A stretch of DNA of 64,000 nt from Alkalidesulfovibrio alkalitolerans DSM 16529 (GTDB lineage: Bacteria; Desulfobacterota; Desulfovibrionia; Desulfovibrionales; Desulfovibrionaceae), in NCBI RefSeq assembly GCF_000422245.1, contig NZ_ATHI01000007.1, forward strand, positions 1 to 64,000. The letters are read 5' to 3'. The notes beneath the pieces are model-generated. The model was not told the origin of the DNA and made no database searches. It worked only from the letters and a program-made list of their open reading frames with translations. Positions 10,607-19,216 of this stretch are shown here, piece by piece; position 1 is the first letter of the stretch, and each line of letters starts with the position of its first letter. The translations under genes were made by a program, and so were the position numbers.

Positions 10607-12724
10607 CTACGCTTCTTGAACGGTTGCACCCTTCGGCACGGGATTACGCTTGTTCTGGGCCTTTTGCCAGAAGTACAAGCCGAGCATCATGCCCACTCCG
10701 ATGATGTTGGTGGAGTAGTGCATGTGGAAGCACAGCAGCGTGGCCACAGCCGCGACGATCCACTGCAGGACGCTCGTGCGGCGCACGAAGTAGCCCATGG
10801 AGACCACGGAGAAGGCCATGGTGCCGATCAAGGCGCTGACCCAGGCGTGCGTGATTTCGCTCACGGTGCCCGCGAGCATGAAGGCCGGGTCGTAGGCGAA
10901 AAGGAACGGCACCACATAGAGCAGCTTGGCGAACTTGAAGGCGGTCCAGCCGGTTTTCCAGGGGTCGGCTCCGGCGATGGAAGCGCCTGCGTAAGCGGCC
11001 ACGCAGACCGGCGGCGTCAGGTTCGATGCCTGGCTGAACCAGTACACGATCTGGTGCGCCGCCACGGCCGCGGTGACGATGCCCGCCGAGGTCGCCACGT
11101 CGCCATGCAGGCTCGGGTCGGAGAGCATGGCTTGCAGCGAGGGCACCGCGAGCACCGCGATGATCAGATAAGAGGCCGTGACCGGCACGCCCATGCCCAG
11201 GAAGAGCGAGGCGATGCCGATGAGGGCGATGGCGATGGGCAGCTTGGCGTCGGCCGGGCTGAAGTAGCCGCCGGAGATGGTCGAGATGCTGTCGCCCATG
11301 CTCTGGGCCAGAGAGATGACGATGTCGGAGAACTTGAGACCGATGCCGGTGAGGGCGATGGTGCCGACGATGATGCCGATCACGCCCACCGTGGCGCCGA
11401 TGACCAGCGTGGCGCGCGCGCCCTGAATCATGGCCTCCCAGATCTGCCTGGGGCCCATCCTGTATTCCTTGTCGAACTGGCTGATGAGGATGCAGGAAAT
11501 GGTCGCCCAGAAGGCCGCGTTGCCCGGGGAGTAGCCCACGAGCATCATGGTCACGATGATCAGCAGCGGCACGGATTTGTACCAGTGCTTTTTGAAGATG
11601 GAGGAGGCGGATTCGGAAAGCTCTTCTTCCTTGAGCCCGCGAATGTTCAGGCGGTGCGCTTCGAGATGGATCATGGAGAGCACCGAGAAGAAGTACAGAA
11701 AAGCCGGGAAGATCGAAATGAGCATGATGTGAACGTAAGGCGTGTTCGTCAGTTCGGCCATGAGGAAGCCGCCCGCGCCCATGATCGGGGGCATGAACAT
11801 GCCGCCGATTGAGGCGGCGGGCTCGATGGCTCCGGCAACGTGCGGCTTGAAACCCGCGCGTTTCATGAGCGGGATGGTGAAGGTGCCCGTGGACACGGTG
11901 TTGGCGATGGCAGAGCCGGAAATGGAGCCGAAGAAGGCCGAAGCGATGACCGAGACCTTGGCCGGGCCGCCGAGCGTGCGCCCGGCGAGCGCCAGCGGCC
12001 AGTCGATGAAGAACCTGCCCACGCCGGATTTCTGCAGGAACGCCCCGAAGAAGATGAAGGTCACGACGTAGGTCACGAGCACGTTGGCCATTACGCCGAA
12101 CACGCCGTCCTGTTCGAGGAACAGGGTCACGGCCATGCGCTGCACGGTGAAGCCGCGGTGCGCGAAGATGTCCGGGAAATAGGGGCCGAAATAGGCGTAG
12201 ACCAGAAAGAAGACGCCGCACAGCGTCATGGTCGGGCCGAGCACCCGGCGGCAGGCCTCGATGGAGACCAGCAGGCCGATGATGCCGACCCACATGTCGA
12301 GTTCGGTTTCGGCTCCCGAGCGGTAGTTGAGAGCCTCGAACTCGGCGATCCAGTAACCCACCGTGAAGACGCTCAGGCCCACCATGAGCAGGTCCGTCAG
12401 GGTGGGGCGTTTCATGTTCGAGCGCCTGCTCAGGGGGAAGGCTAGAAAGATCATGACGTAGGTCAGGGCGACGTAGATGCCTCTGTTCCACTCCACGCTC
12501 ACCGGTTTGACGCCGGCCGAATAAAGATAGAAGAGGACCATGAAGGCGCCGAGGAGGTTGAAGATCATCAGCCAGATGCCGGTGAGCGATCTTCCGGCCT
12601 TGGATTCCTTGGCGATGACTTTCTTCAGTCCTGCCTTTTGTTCGGCGCTCAGACCGGAGGCGCCGAGATCTTGCTCCAACTCGCGGTCGAGGGAGTCTTC
12701 TCGGGATGGTTTCGAGTGAGTCAT
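10607..12724 (-). CDS. TRAP transporter fused permease (DctQM type)
   Basis: The 705-residue membrane protein fuses the small four-helix subunit and the large transport subunit of a TRAP importer. This is the usual form paired with TAXI binding proteins. A 45-residue charged cytoplasmic N-terminus precedes many hydrophobic segments. The central region with SGSAIANTVSTGTFTIPLMK and SIGGMFMPPIMGAGGF is characteristic of the DctM half. Import is driven by an ion gradient; the substrate is unknown. It follows the binding-protein gene by 147 bases that contain a strong hairpin. Confidence 0.93.
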   Translation of the reverse strand: MTHSKPSREDSLDRELEQDLGASGLSAEQKAGLKKVIAKESKAGRSLTGIWLMIFNLLGAFMVLFYLYSAGVKPVSVEWNRGIYVALTYVMIFLAFPLSRRSNMKRPTLTDLLMVGLSVFTVGYWIAEFEALNYRSGAETELDMWVGIIGLLVSIEACRRVLGPTMTLCGVFFLVYAYFGPYFPDIFAHRGFTVQRMAVTLFLEQDGVFGVMANVLVTYVVTFIFFGAFLQKSGVGRFFIDWPLALAGRTLGGPAKVSVIASAFFGSISGSAIANTVSTGTFTIPLMKRAGFKPHVAGAIEPAASIGGMFMPPIMGAGGFLMAELTNTPYVHIMLISIFPAFLYFFSVLSMIHLEAHRLNIRGLKEEELSESASSIFKKHWYKSVPLLIIVTMMLVGYSPGNAAFWATISCILISQFDKEYRMGPRQIWEAMIQGARATLVIGATVGVIGIIVGTIALTGIGLKFSDIVISLAQSMGDSISTISGGYFSPADAKLPIAIALIGIASLFLGMGVPVTASYLIIAVLAVPSLQAMLSDPSLHGDVATSAGIVTAAVAAHQIVYWFSQASNLTPPVCVAAYAGASIAGADPWKTGWTAFKFAKLLYVVPFLFAYDPAFMLAGTVSEITHAWVSALIGTMAFSVVSMGYFVRRTSVLQWIVAAVATLLCFHMHYSTNIIGVGMMLGLYFWQKAQNKRNPVPKGATVQEA

Positions 12725-12823
12725 TTCCGCTCCAGGGGTAGGGACGGGTGATCCGCTGTTGTCGTTTGAATGATCCGGGCCATGGTCCTTCGCGTCAAAC
12801 GCGCGAGGGGAGTCGCGCGGCGG

Positions 12824-12855
12824 CGCCGGACCGCATCCCAGAGAGCGGTCCGGCG
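12824..12855 (-). other. Intercistronic stem-loop between TAXI protein and permease
   Basis: CGCCGGACCGC (12824-12834) pairs perfectly with GCGGTCCGGCG (12845-12855) around a ten-base loop. There is no T-run. It lies between the binding-protein stop and the permease start, where such hairpins commonly hold the distal gene at lower expression or protect the upstream message. Confidence 0.7.
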
Positions 12856-12871
12856 CTGGGGATCGCGAGCG

Positions 12872-13855
12872 CTAGGGCATGATCTCGGCCGGAATGTCCA
12901 GGCCCTGCTCCTTCCAGAACTTGACCGCTCCGGGGTGCAGGGGGATGGAGACGCCGAGGATGCCGTCCTTGACGGACATCTCGCGCGCGGTCTGGGTCGC
13001 GGCGACCATGTGCGCCAGCCCTTCGGGCGAGAAGATGGCCTTGAGCGACTGGTAGACGATCTCCTCGTCCACGTCTTTGTTGGCGCACCACAGGGTGGAG
13101 TCCTGGAAGGACTTCACGGGAGCGGCCTGACCCGAGTAGGTGCCGGCCGGGATATCCACGCCGGAGTAGAAGGGGTAGGCCTCGTAGAAGCCGGATTCCT
13201 CGGCCTCCACGGCGACATCGATGAGCTTGATGGAGTCGCGGGTGGCCGCTTCGATGATCGAGCTGTTGGGGTAGCCCACGAGCACCCAGAAGGCGTCGAT
13301 CTTGCCGTCGCTGAACGCGGCCGCGGCGGCGGAGTAGCCCAGGAACTGCTTGTCGATCTTGTCCCACAGGCCGAGGTGGGCGAAGAAACGCTCGCAGGCC
13401 ACGGCCGCGCCGGAGCCGGCGTTGCCCACGGCCACGCGCTTGCCGACCAAATCCTTGGCCGAGGTGATGCCGGAGTTGGCCTTGACCACGAGCTGCGCGG
13501 GCGCGCCGTAGAGGTAGGCCATGGCCCGGACGTTGGTGTACTTGTTGGCGTCCTGGGGCAATTCACCCTTGGCGCCGAGGAAAGCGTCGCCCGAGTAAAC
13601 GATGCCGAAATCGACGTCCTTGCTGTTCAGGCGCTTGAGGTTCGCGCCCGATCCGCCCGAACCTTCGGAGGAGACTTCGACGTCGGGAACGTTTCTGCTG
13701 ATGTAGATGGACATGGCGTTGGCGAAATAGTTGAATGTTCCGCCGACCGGGCCGCCGCCGTAGGCGAGGAACGTCTTTCGGGCTTCAGCCTGCGCGGGAG
13801 CGACGAGCATCAACGCGAGACAGGCGAGCAGGAAAAGTTTCCAGGTCTTGTTCAT
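12872..13855 (-). CDS. TAXI family TRAP transporter solute-binding protein
   Basis: This 327-residue periplasmic protein captures the substrate for the fused permease encoded just downstream. It has a Sec signal peptide (MNKTWKLFLLACLALMLVAP, cleavage near AQA-EA). TAXI features follow: GGPVGGTFNYFANAMS near residue 34, VSSEGSGGSGANLKRL near residue 61, and AVGNAGSGA about residue 142. The two genes form a complete importer. TAXI proteins often bind dicarboxylates or amino acids, but nothing here fixes the ligand. Confidence 0.93.
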   Translation of the reverse strand: MNKTWKLFLLACLALMLVAPAQAEARKTFLAYGGGPVGGTFNYFANAMSIYISRNVPDVEVSSEGSGGSGANLKRLNSKDVDFGIVYSGDAFLGAKGELPQDANKYTNVRAMAYLYGAPAQLVVKANSGITSAKDLVGKRVAVGNAGSGAAVACERFFAHLGLWDKIDKQFLGYSAAAAAFSDGKIDAFWVLVGYPNSSIIEAATRDSIKLIDVAVEAEESGFYEAYPFYSGVDIPAGTYSGQAAPVKSFQDSTLWCANKDVDEEIVYQSLKAIFSPEGLAHMVAATQTAREMSVKDGILGVSIPLHPGAVKFWKEQGLDIPAEIMP

Positions 13856-14174
13856 CCGATCCTCCTTGGCGAAAACGGTAAGGGTTCACTGCATCCATGC
13901 ATGGGAAAACGTGTTTTGAGAAGCCTTTTTCATGATTCGGCCAAGCGCCTTGGTGCCCGTGCCGCACACATTGCCCCTGTGCGGACCGCACGTCATTCAC
14001 TATGCTCTCGCGTGTTGTGGCCCTATGGAAATCGGGCGAACGGCAGCAGGAATTCGATGAACGGCGAAACGAGGCTCCGGCGACGTGCACCAGGGGGCTC
14101 TTGCCTGGAATTCACGACGTCGCTGGACAGACCGCAGCCCGAGTGGATAATCAGATACAAAAGGAGTGAAAAAC
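13856..14174. other. Divergent intergenic region, TAXI gene and cbiB
   Basis: These 319 bases separate two outward-reading genes and must carry both promoters. The interrupted palindrome GTGCGGACCGCAC (13979-13991) could be an operator. AAGGAG at 14161-14166 is the cbiB ribosome site. I looked for a cobalamin riboswitch before cbiB and saw no convincing B12 box. Confidence 0.4.
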
Positions 14175-15128
14175 ATGGACATATTCGGTTTTCCCGGCTT
14201 CTGGCTTCCTTTTCTGGCCCTGGCTCTCGATCTGGCTGTGGGCGACCCCGCCCGCCTGACGCACCCCGTGCAACTGATCGGCCGTCTACTCGACGCGCAA
14301 GAAACTTTCATCAGACGTTTGCCCGAAGGCTGGCTCAGGGCCGCGGGAATCGTCGCAACTGCCCTCAATGCCGCCGCCGTGTTCCTTGTGGTCAAACTGC
14401 TCTGTGCGATTCCCTACGTCGGATTCGCCGTCGGACTGTATCTCGCCTATGCGGGATTGGCCGCGGGCCAACTCTTCCGGGAGGGCAGGGACGTGCGTCT
14501 GGCATTGGACGAAGGGCGGCTGGCCGATGCCCGCGCGAAGCTGGCCGGGCTCGTGACCCGCAACACCTCGGCCATGACCGAGCAGGAGGTGCGCGCCGCG
14601 CTGGCGGAGACCACTTCGGAGAATCTCAACGACGGTTTGGTCGCGCCGTTTCTTTTTCTGATCCTTGGCGGTCCCGCGCTGCTTTGGGCCTACAAGACAG
14701 TCTCCACCATGGACTCCATGTGGGGTTATCGCACGGAGCGCTACGAAAAACTCGGCTTCGGCTGCGCCAAGGCGGACGATATTCTGGCCTTCATTCCGGC
14801 CCGACTGACAGCCCTTGCGATCCTGGGCGCGGGGTGGTGCTTGGGCAGGCGGCCCGAGGACGCTTTTTCGAAGGTCAGAGCCGACGCTGCCGAGACGTCG
14901 AGCCCCAACGCGGGATGGCCCATGGCCGCCGCCGCCTGGGTCATGGACGCGGCGGTCGGCGGACCGGCGGTGTATTTCGGCGAGGCCACGCAAAAACCCG
15001 TGCTTGGCCCGCATGAAGGCCGTTGGGATGTCGAGAAGTCGCGTGAACTGTTCAAGGTGCTCGGCTTCGCGGGGGTCGGGTTGTGCCTGCTTCTGCTTTT
15101 GTATTTCGGCTTGCTCATGAGCATGTGA
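14175..15128 (+). CDS. cbiB: Adenosylcobinamide-phosphate synthase CbiB
   Basis: CbiB (CobD) attaches aminopropanol phosphate to adenosylcobyric acid at the membrane during B12 assembly. The 317-residue protein has the signature ALALDLAVGDPARLTHPVQL near the N-terminus, TSENLNDGLVAPF near residue 155, KTVSTMDSMWGYR near residue 175, and several hydrophobic segments, the last at the C-terminus. AAGGAG is eight bases before the ATG at 14175; an upstream in-frame GTG at 14166 overlaps that site and is rejected. Other cobalamin genes (cbiK, cbiL) lie about 21 kb away. Confidence 0.94.
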   Translation: MDIFGFPGFWLPFLALALDLAVGDPARLTHPVQLIGRLLDAQETFIRRLPEGWLRAAGIVATALNAAAVFLVVKLLCAIPYVGFAVGLYLAYAGLAAGQLFREGRDVRLALDEGRLADARAKLAGLVTRNTSAMTEQEVRAALAETTSENLNDGLVAPFLFLILGGPALLWAYKTVSTMDSMWGYRTERYEKLGFGCAKADDILAFIPARLTALAILGAGWCLGRRPEDAFSKVRADAAETSSPNAGWPMAAAAWVMDAAVGGPAVYFGEATQKPVLGPHEGRWDVEKSRELFKVLGFAGVGLCLLLLLYFGLLMSM

Positions 15129-15603
15129 TGTCTGTGCGCAGTACCGAGGACGGCGTATAGCAGAACTGCCGGATCATCATCCCCAATTGTTCGGGACAAC
15201 GAACAGAGCGTCGTTTCTCACAGTCCGGAGGGGCGACCGGGTCGCCTTCCTGAACAACCGGTTCGTTGCCGTTTCGTTACCAGGGCGCATCGTTCTCGCA
15301 CCTTTGTCGGGGCCTTTCCCAGTGGGGGAGAGGCCCCGATTTCATGAGGGCGTTGAGCGAAGCAGAGGTGGCATTCGACATGCTTTCGAAGTGCGTCATG
15401 GATGCTGTCGACAGTTTTGCAATAATTTCCTCTGTTGTTCATCGTTGAGATATTGCCATTTCGATTCCATTGTAATAGAGCCTTGAAAATTGTTGCATCA
15501 GATCACGGCGACATGAGCGTTCGAGCCGTTTTGCGGTCATGCAAGACGGACATGAGGAAAGTTATTTTTCGTCGTCACACGCACCAGCAAGGAGAGAGGA
15601 AGA
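15129..15603. other. Long non-coding region before the MucR-type gene
   Basis: These 475 bases have no credible gene. A hairpin CGGGGCCT (15308-15315) with AGGCCCCG (15331-15338) may end the cbiB transcript, though its T-run is poor. From about 15415 to 15500 the DNA is clearly AT-richer, as expected for a promoter or for MucR-type autoregulation, since MucR relatives bind AT-rich DNA. Confidence 0.4.
15369..15384 (+). promoter_or_regulatory. Weak sigma-54-like promoter
   Basis: TGGCAT-N5-ATGCT keeps GG and GC at the twelve-base distance of -24/-12 promoters but has two mismatches. It lies 220 bases before the MucR-type gene. Low support. Confidence 0.2.
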
Positions 15604-16005
15604 ATGGACGATTATCTGAAAGAGGCGCTGGAGATTCTGAAGGCGCAGGCCAGTGTCCGCACCATGTCCGAGGAAGAGATGCTGTCCATGGTCAAGTCCC
15701 TGTCGCAGGGAATCCAGAACATCGCGGGCACGGGCGGCGTTGTCGAGGAGGAGGCCGAGGTCGTTCTCGATCCCAAGAAGGCCATCAAGGAAAAGTCCAT
15801 CCAGTGTCTGGAATGCGGCAAGGCGTTCAAGATCCTGACCAAGAAACATTTGGCCACGCACGGCCTGACTCCGGACGAATACCGCTCCAAGTGGGGCTAC
15901 CCCAAGCGCTCCGCCCTCGTCTGCAAGTCCTTGCAGCGCGAGCGCCGCAAGAAGATGAAGGACATGAAGCTGTGGGAGAAGCGTACCGGCCGCAAGAAGG
16001 CCTAG
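15604..16005 (+). CDS. MucR/Ros family transcriptional regulator
   Basis: The 133-residue protein belongs to the MucR/Ros zinc-finger DNA-binding family, which in alphaproteobacteria controls exopolysaccharide and motility genes and is also common in Desulfovibrio. The single Cys2His2 finger is CLECGKAFKILTKKHLATH (about residues 64-82), followed by the family block LTPDEYRSKWGYP and a Lys/Arg-rich tail (RKKMKDMKLWEKRTGRKKA). The N-terminal 60 residues are acidic and helical. AGGAGAGAGGA precedes the ATG. A strong terminator follows and a long leader precedes it, so it is monocistronic. Target genes cannot be told. Confidence 0.92.
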   Translation: MDDYLKEALEILKAQASVRTMSEEEMLSMVKSLSQGIQNIAGTGGVVEEEAEVVLDPKKAIKEKSIQCLECGKAFKILTKKHLATHGLTPDEYRSKWGYPKRSALVCKSLQRERRKKMKDMKLWEKRTGRKKA

Positions 16006-16030
16006 CGTTTTTCTCTTGAGTTTCTTGATC

Positions 16031-16055
16031 AAAGCCCTCGCTTGCGAGGGCTTTT
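16031..16055 (+). terminator. Rho-independent terminator of the MucR-type gene
   Basis: AAAGCCCTCG and CGAGGGCTTT form the stem, followed by TCTTTT, 25 bases past the stop. Confidence 0.9.
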
Positions 16056-16095
16056 CTTTTGCCTGCCTGATGTTTCATCTGTCGAAACGAAAAGG

Positions 16096-16139
16096 CCCGA
16101 GACCGACGCAGTTTGGGGTGCGTCGGTCTCGGGTTTTTT
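16096..16139. terminator. Bidirectional terminator between MucR-type gene and proC
   Basis: CCCGAGACCGACGCA pairs with TGCGTCGGTCTCGGG over 15 perfect base pairs. The plus strand has TTTTTT right after the stem; the minus strand has CCTTTT. It mainly serves as the end of ndk-proC and as a back-up stop for the MucR-type gene. Confidence 0.88.
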
Positions 16140-16204
16140 CGATGGATGAGCGAAGCGCTCCAGACTGTCAGGCCGGAGCGAGGGGGACAAAGAGGCGCGC
16201 GGTT

Positions 16205-17008
16205 CTAGCTCGGCTTGCCGAGTTCGCGGCTGCGCTCGCAGGAGGCTCGCACGGCGTCGACGATGTGGCCGCGTACACCCATGCGGTCCATGTGGATCAG
16301 GGCTGCGATGGTCGTGCCGCCGGGGCTGGTGACCATCTCGCGCAGGACGCTCAGGTGGCGGCCGTCCTGTTCGGCCAGGGCGCACGAGCCTGAGAAGAGG
16401 GCCTTGACCATGGCCGTTGCGCCGTCGCGCGTGAGCCCAAGCGACACCCCCGCCTCGATGACGGCCTCCATGAAGGCGAAGACGTAGGCCGGTCCCGAGC
16501 CCACAACGGCGGTGAAGGCGTCCAGATCCTTTTCGGGAAGCACGTGGACCTCGCCCACCGCCTTGAAGATGTCCAGGACGACCGCGCGTCCGTCCTCGTC
16601 CAGATCGGCCGCGCCATCGAAACAGACCGCCGAGACGCCCTTGCCCACGAGCGCGGGCGTGTTGGGCATGACCCGGACCACGGGGCAGATGCCGCCGCTC
16701 CACTCGCGCAGGCGCTCGGAGGAGAGCCCGGCCGCGATGGACACGAGCCGCTTGTTTGGGCCGAGCACCGGGACGAGGCCGCGCACGAGGGCCTCCATGT
16801 GCTGCGGCTTCACGGCCAGGACAACGTAGTCGGCGGCTGCCGCGACGGCCTCCGGGGTGTCGGCCGCGGAGAGCCCGCAATCGCGGGCCAATTCCATGAC
16901 TCGTTCGCGGTTCAGGTCCGTGCCCGTCAGGGAATGGCCCGCCCCGGCCAGTCCCTTGATGATCGCCGCGCCCATGTTGCCCGTGCCGATGAAGCCGATG
17001 CGCGCCAT
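16205..17008 (-). CDS. proC: Pyrroline-5-carboxylate reductase
   Basis: ProC makes the last step of proline synthesis, reducing pyrroline-5-carboxylate with NAD(P)H. The 267-residue protein opens with the Rossmann motif IGFIGTGNMGAAII and has the C-terminal signature in the region of residues 220-243 (MVTSPGGTTIAAL). The start at 17008 lies four bases after the ndk stop and probably depends on translational coupling, as the Shine-Dalgarno is weak. The open frame extends to 17137 but that part overlaps ndk. Confidence 0.95.
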   Translation of the reverse strand: MARIGFIGTGNMGAAIIKGLAGAGHSLTGTDLNRERVMELARDCGLSAADTPEAVAAAADYVVLAVKPQHMEALVRGLVPVLGPNKRLVSIAAGLSSERLREWSGGICPVVRVMPNTPALVGKGVSAVCFDGAADLDEDGRAVVLDIFKAVGEVHVLPEKDLDAFTAVVGSGPAYVFAFMEAVIEAGVSLGLTRDGATAMVKALFSGSCALAEQDGRHLSVLREMVTSPGGTTIAALIHMDRMGVRGHIVDAVRASCERSRELGKPS

Positions 17009-17012
17009 GTGG

Positions 17013-17432
17013 CTACCCCACGATTTCCAAGGCATTGAAGAAGTAGGCGATTTCGAAGGCGGCCGTCTCGGGCGCGTCGGAGCCGTGCACCGAGTTGGCC
17101 TCGATGTTCTGGGCGAAGCGCTTGCGGATGGTGCCATCTTCGGCCTTTTCGGGATTGGTCGCGCCCATCAGCGTGCGGTACTTGGCGATGGCGTCCTCGC
17201 CTTCGAGCACCGAAACCACGACCGGCCCGGACGACATGAAGGCGCACAGATCGTTGTAGAAGGGGCGTTCCTTGTGCACGGCATAAAAGCCGCCCGCCTG
17301 CTCGCACGACAGATGCAGGCGCTTCATGGCCACGACGCGCAGCCCCGCTTCCTGGATCATGGCCAGGATCGCGCCATCGAGATTGCGCGCGGTGGCGTCG
17401 GGCTTGATGATGGACAAGGTGCGCTGGATCAT
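17013..17432 (-). CDS. ndk: Nucleoside diphosphate kinase
   Basis: Ndk balances nucleoside triphosphate pools by phosphate transfer through a phospho-histidine. The 139-residue protein has the N-terminal TLSIIKPDA, the RPFYNDL stretch and the active-site NSVHGSD with the catalytic His near residue 117. Length is standard. It is upstream of proC in the same transcript, 41 bases after the ABC operon ends. Confidence 0.98.
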   Translation of the reverse strand: MIQRTLSIIKPDATARNLDGAILAMIQEAGLRVVAMKRLHLSCEQAGGFYAVHKERPFYNDLCAFMSSGPVVVSVLEGEDAIAKYRTLMGATNPEKAEDGTIRKRFAQNIEANSVHGSDAPETAAFEIAYFFNALEIVG

Positions 17433-17473
17433 TTTCGGACCTCCGCTGGATAAGGGTGTAAGGGGTTGGAAAA

Positions 17474-18268
17474 CTAGACGAGCAGCATCTTGTCCGATGA
17501 GAATGCCTCGCCTTTGATGGTGTAGAATCTGGCCAGCAGATCCTCGACGCGCAGCGATTCCTTCTCCTTGCCCCGGATGTCGAGGATGATCTCGCCGCGA
17601 TGCAGCATGATCAGGCGGTTGCCGAGCTTTAAGGCCTGGTTCATGTTGTGGGTGACCATCATGGTCGTCAGCTGTTGCTCACGCACGATGCGCTCGGTGA
17701 GTTCGAGGATCTGGTTGGCCGTCTTGGGATCCAAGGCGGCGGTGTGCTCGTCGAGCAGGAGCAGGCGCGGCTCCACGAGGGTCGCCATGAGCATGGTCAG
17801 GGACTGCCGCTGCCCGCCGGAGAGCAGTCCCACCCGGTCGCCCAGGCGATCTTCGAGGCCAAGCCCGATCTGGGCGAGCTGGCTGCGGAAAAGTTCGCGA
17901 TCCTTGGCCTTTACACCGGGTAAAAGTCCCCTCGGCTTGCCGCGCTTGAGCGCCAGGGCCAGATTCTGCTCGATGGTCATGGAGGCGCAGGTGCCAAGGA
18001 GCGGATCCTGGAAGACGCGGCCGATGAAGCGAGCGCGTTTGTGCTCGGGCCACGCGGTCACGTCCTCGCCATCCATGAGCATGCGGCCCGAATCGGGCAG
18101 GAAACCGCCCGCGATGGCCGTGAGCATGGTGGACTTGCCTGCGCCGTTGGAGCCGATGATGGTGATGAAGTCGCCTTTCTCCACGGTCAACCGGATGGAG
18201 TTCAGGGCCAGGACTTCGTTCACGCTGCCCCGGTGGAAGTATTTGGTGATAGCGTCTAGGACGAGCAT
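17474..18268 (-). CDS. ABC transporter ATP-binding protein
   Basis: This 264-residue ATPase powers the importer formed with the permease and binding protein just upstream. It shows Walker [10 protein letters not shown] (about 38-46), the signature [10 protein letters not shown] (about 148-157), Walker [13 protein letters not shown] and the switch [11 protein letters not shown]. Its start overlaps the permease stop by 13 bases. The set matches the PF04392-type importers with a BPD_transp_2 permease, for which tryptophan or other aromatic substrates have been suggested; the substrate here is unknown. Confidence 0.93.
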   Translation of the reverse strand: MLVLDAITKYFHRGSVNEVLALNSIRLTVEKGDFITIIGSNGAGKSTMLTAIAGGFLPDSGRMLMDGEDVTAWPEHKRARFIGRVFQDPLLGTCASMTIEQNLALALKRGKPRGLLPGVKAKDRELFRSQLAQIGLGLEDRLGDRVGLLSGGQRQSLTMLMATLVEPRLLLLDEHTAALDPKTANQILELTERIVREQQLTTMMVTHNMNQALKLGNRLIMLHRGEIILDIRGKEKESLRVEDLLARFYTIKGEAFSSDKMLLV

Positions 18269-19158
18269 CGCTTTCTCAGGGTCTGCTTGATTTGCGGCGC
18301 GATGAGGGCCAGGACGACCAGCACGGCGGTGATGAGCTTGAGGTCGCTCGGCTGGAACGAGAAGTCGCCGATCTTCAGCCCCAGGGCAACGGCGATGGCC
18401 AGTCGATAGAGCACCGAGCCGATGACAGCAGCGATCACGGCCCGAAGCACCGTGCGGCAGCCGAAGAGCGTCTCGCCGATGATCACCGAGGCCAAGCCGG
18501 CCACGATGGTGCCCACACCCATGTTCACGTCGGCCGAGCCTTGGTTTTGGGCTATGAGCCCGCCCGCCAGCGCCACAAGGGCGTTGGAAAGCCCCACGGT
18601 TCCGATGATGACGGTGTGGGTGTTGACGCCCTGGCTGCGGATCATTTGGGGGTTGTCGCCGGTGGCCAGCATGGTTTGGCCGATTTCGGTGCGCAGGAAC
18701 CAGATGAGGAAGGCCACTGCCAGCATCGCCACGGCGGCGAAGAACAGAGTAGATGCGTGGTGATAGGCTATGCCCATGCTTATCAGCGGATCGAACACCG
18801 TGGGCTTGCCAAGCAGCGTCATGTTGGGCCTGCCCATGATGCGGATGATGATCGAGTACAGGGCGATCATGGTCAGGATGCTGGCCAGCAGGTGCAGGAT
18901 CTTGAACTTGGTGTTCAGGACGCCCGTCGTCACCCCTGCCAAAAATCCCGCGCCCATGGCGAAGGAAAGGGAAAGATAGGGGTCGTGGCCATTGGTGATG
19001 GCCACGGAGGTTACGGCCGCGCCCAGCGGAAGGCTGCCGTCCACCGTGAGGTCGGGAAATTCGAGGACACGGAACGTCAGATAGACGCCCAGGGCCATCA
19101 GGCCATAGACAAAGCCCTGCTCCAGGGCGCCGAGAAACGCGTATTGGCTGAGGATCAT
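18256..19158 (-). CDS. ABC transporter permease (BPD_transp_2 family)
   Basis: The 300-residue membrane protein has about eight or nine hydrophobic segments and starts MILSQYAFLGALEQGFVYGL. Typical family features are LEFPDLTVDGSLPLGAA near residue 31 and the late GSVLYRLAIAVALGL segment. I chose the ATG at 19158; the open frame reaches 19197, but those codons fall in the intergenic part after the binding-protein gene. It forms the channel for the ABC importer at 17.5-20.2 kb. Confidence 0.9.
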   Translation of the reverse strand: MILSQYAFLGALEQGFVYGLMALGVYLTFRVLEFPDLTVDGSLPLGAAVTSVAITNGHDPYLSLSFAMGAGFLAGVTTGVLNTKFKILHLLASILTMIALYSIIIRIMGRPNMTLLGKPTVFDPLISMGIAYHHASTLFFAAVAMLAVAFLIWFLRTEIGQTMLATGDNPQMIRSQGVNTHTVIIGTVGLSNALVALAGGLIAQNQGSADVNMGVGTIVAGLASVIIGETLFGCRTVLRAVIAAVIGSVLYRLAIAVALGLKIGDFSFQPSDLKLITAVLVVLALIAPQIKQTLRKRCSS

Positions 19159-19216
19159 CGCTCGTGGGAAAAGGGGGCGCGCGGTTTTCCGGCGCACCCC
19201 CGGTCCGGGTTCAAGG

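Noticed and set aside
10607..12491. Large second minus-strand frame and plus-strand frame inside the TRAP permease gene
   Set aside because: Shadow frames rich in His and Arg; the permease frame has clear membrane segments and family motifs.
13856..14174. Cobalamin riboswitch before cbiB
   Set aside because: Scattered matches to short consensus words but no B12 box or ordered stems.
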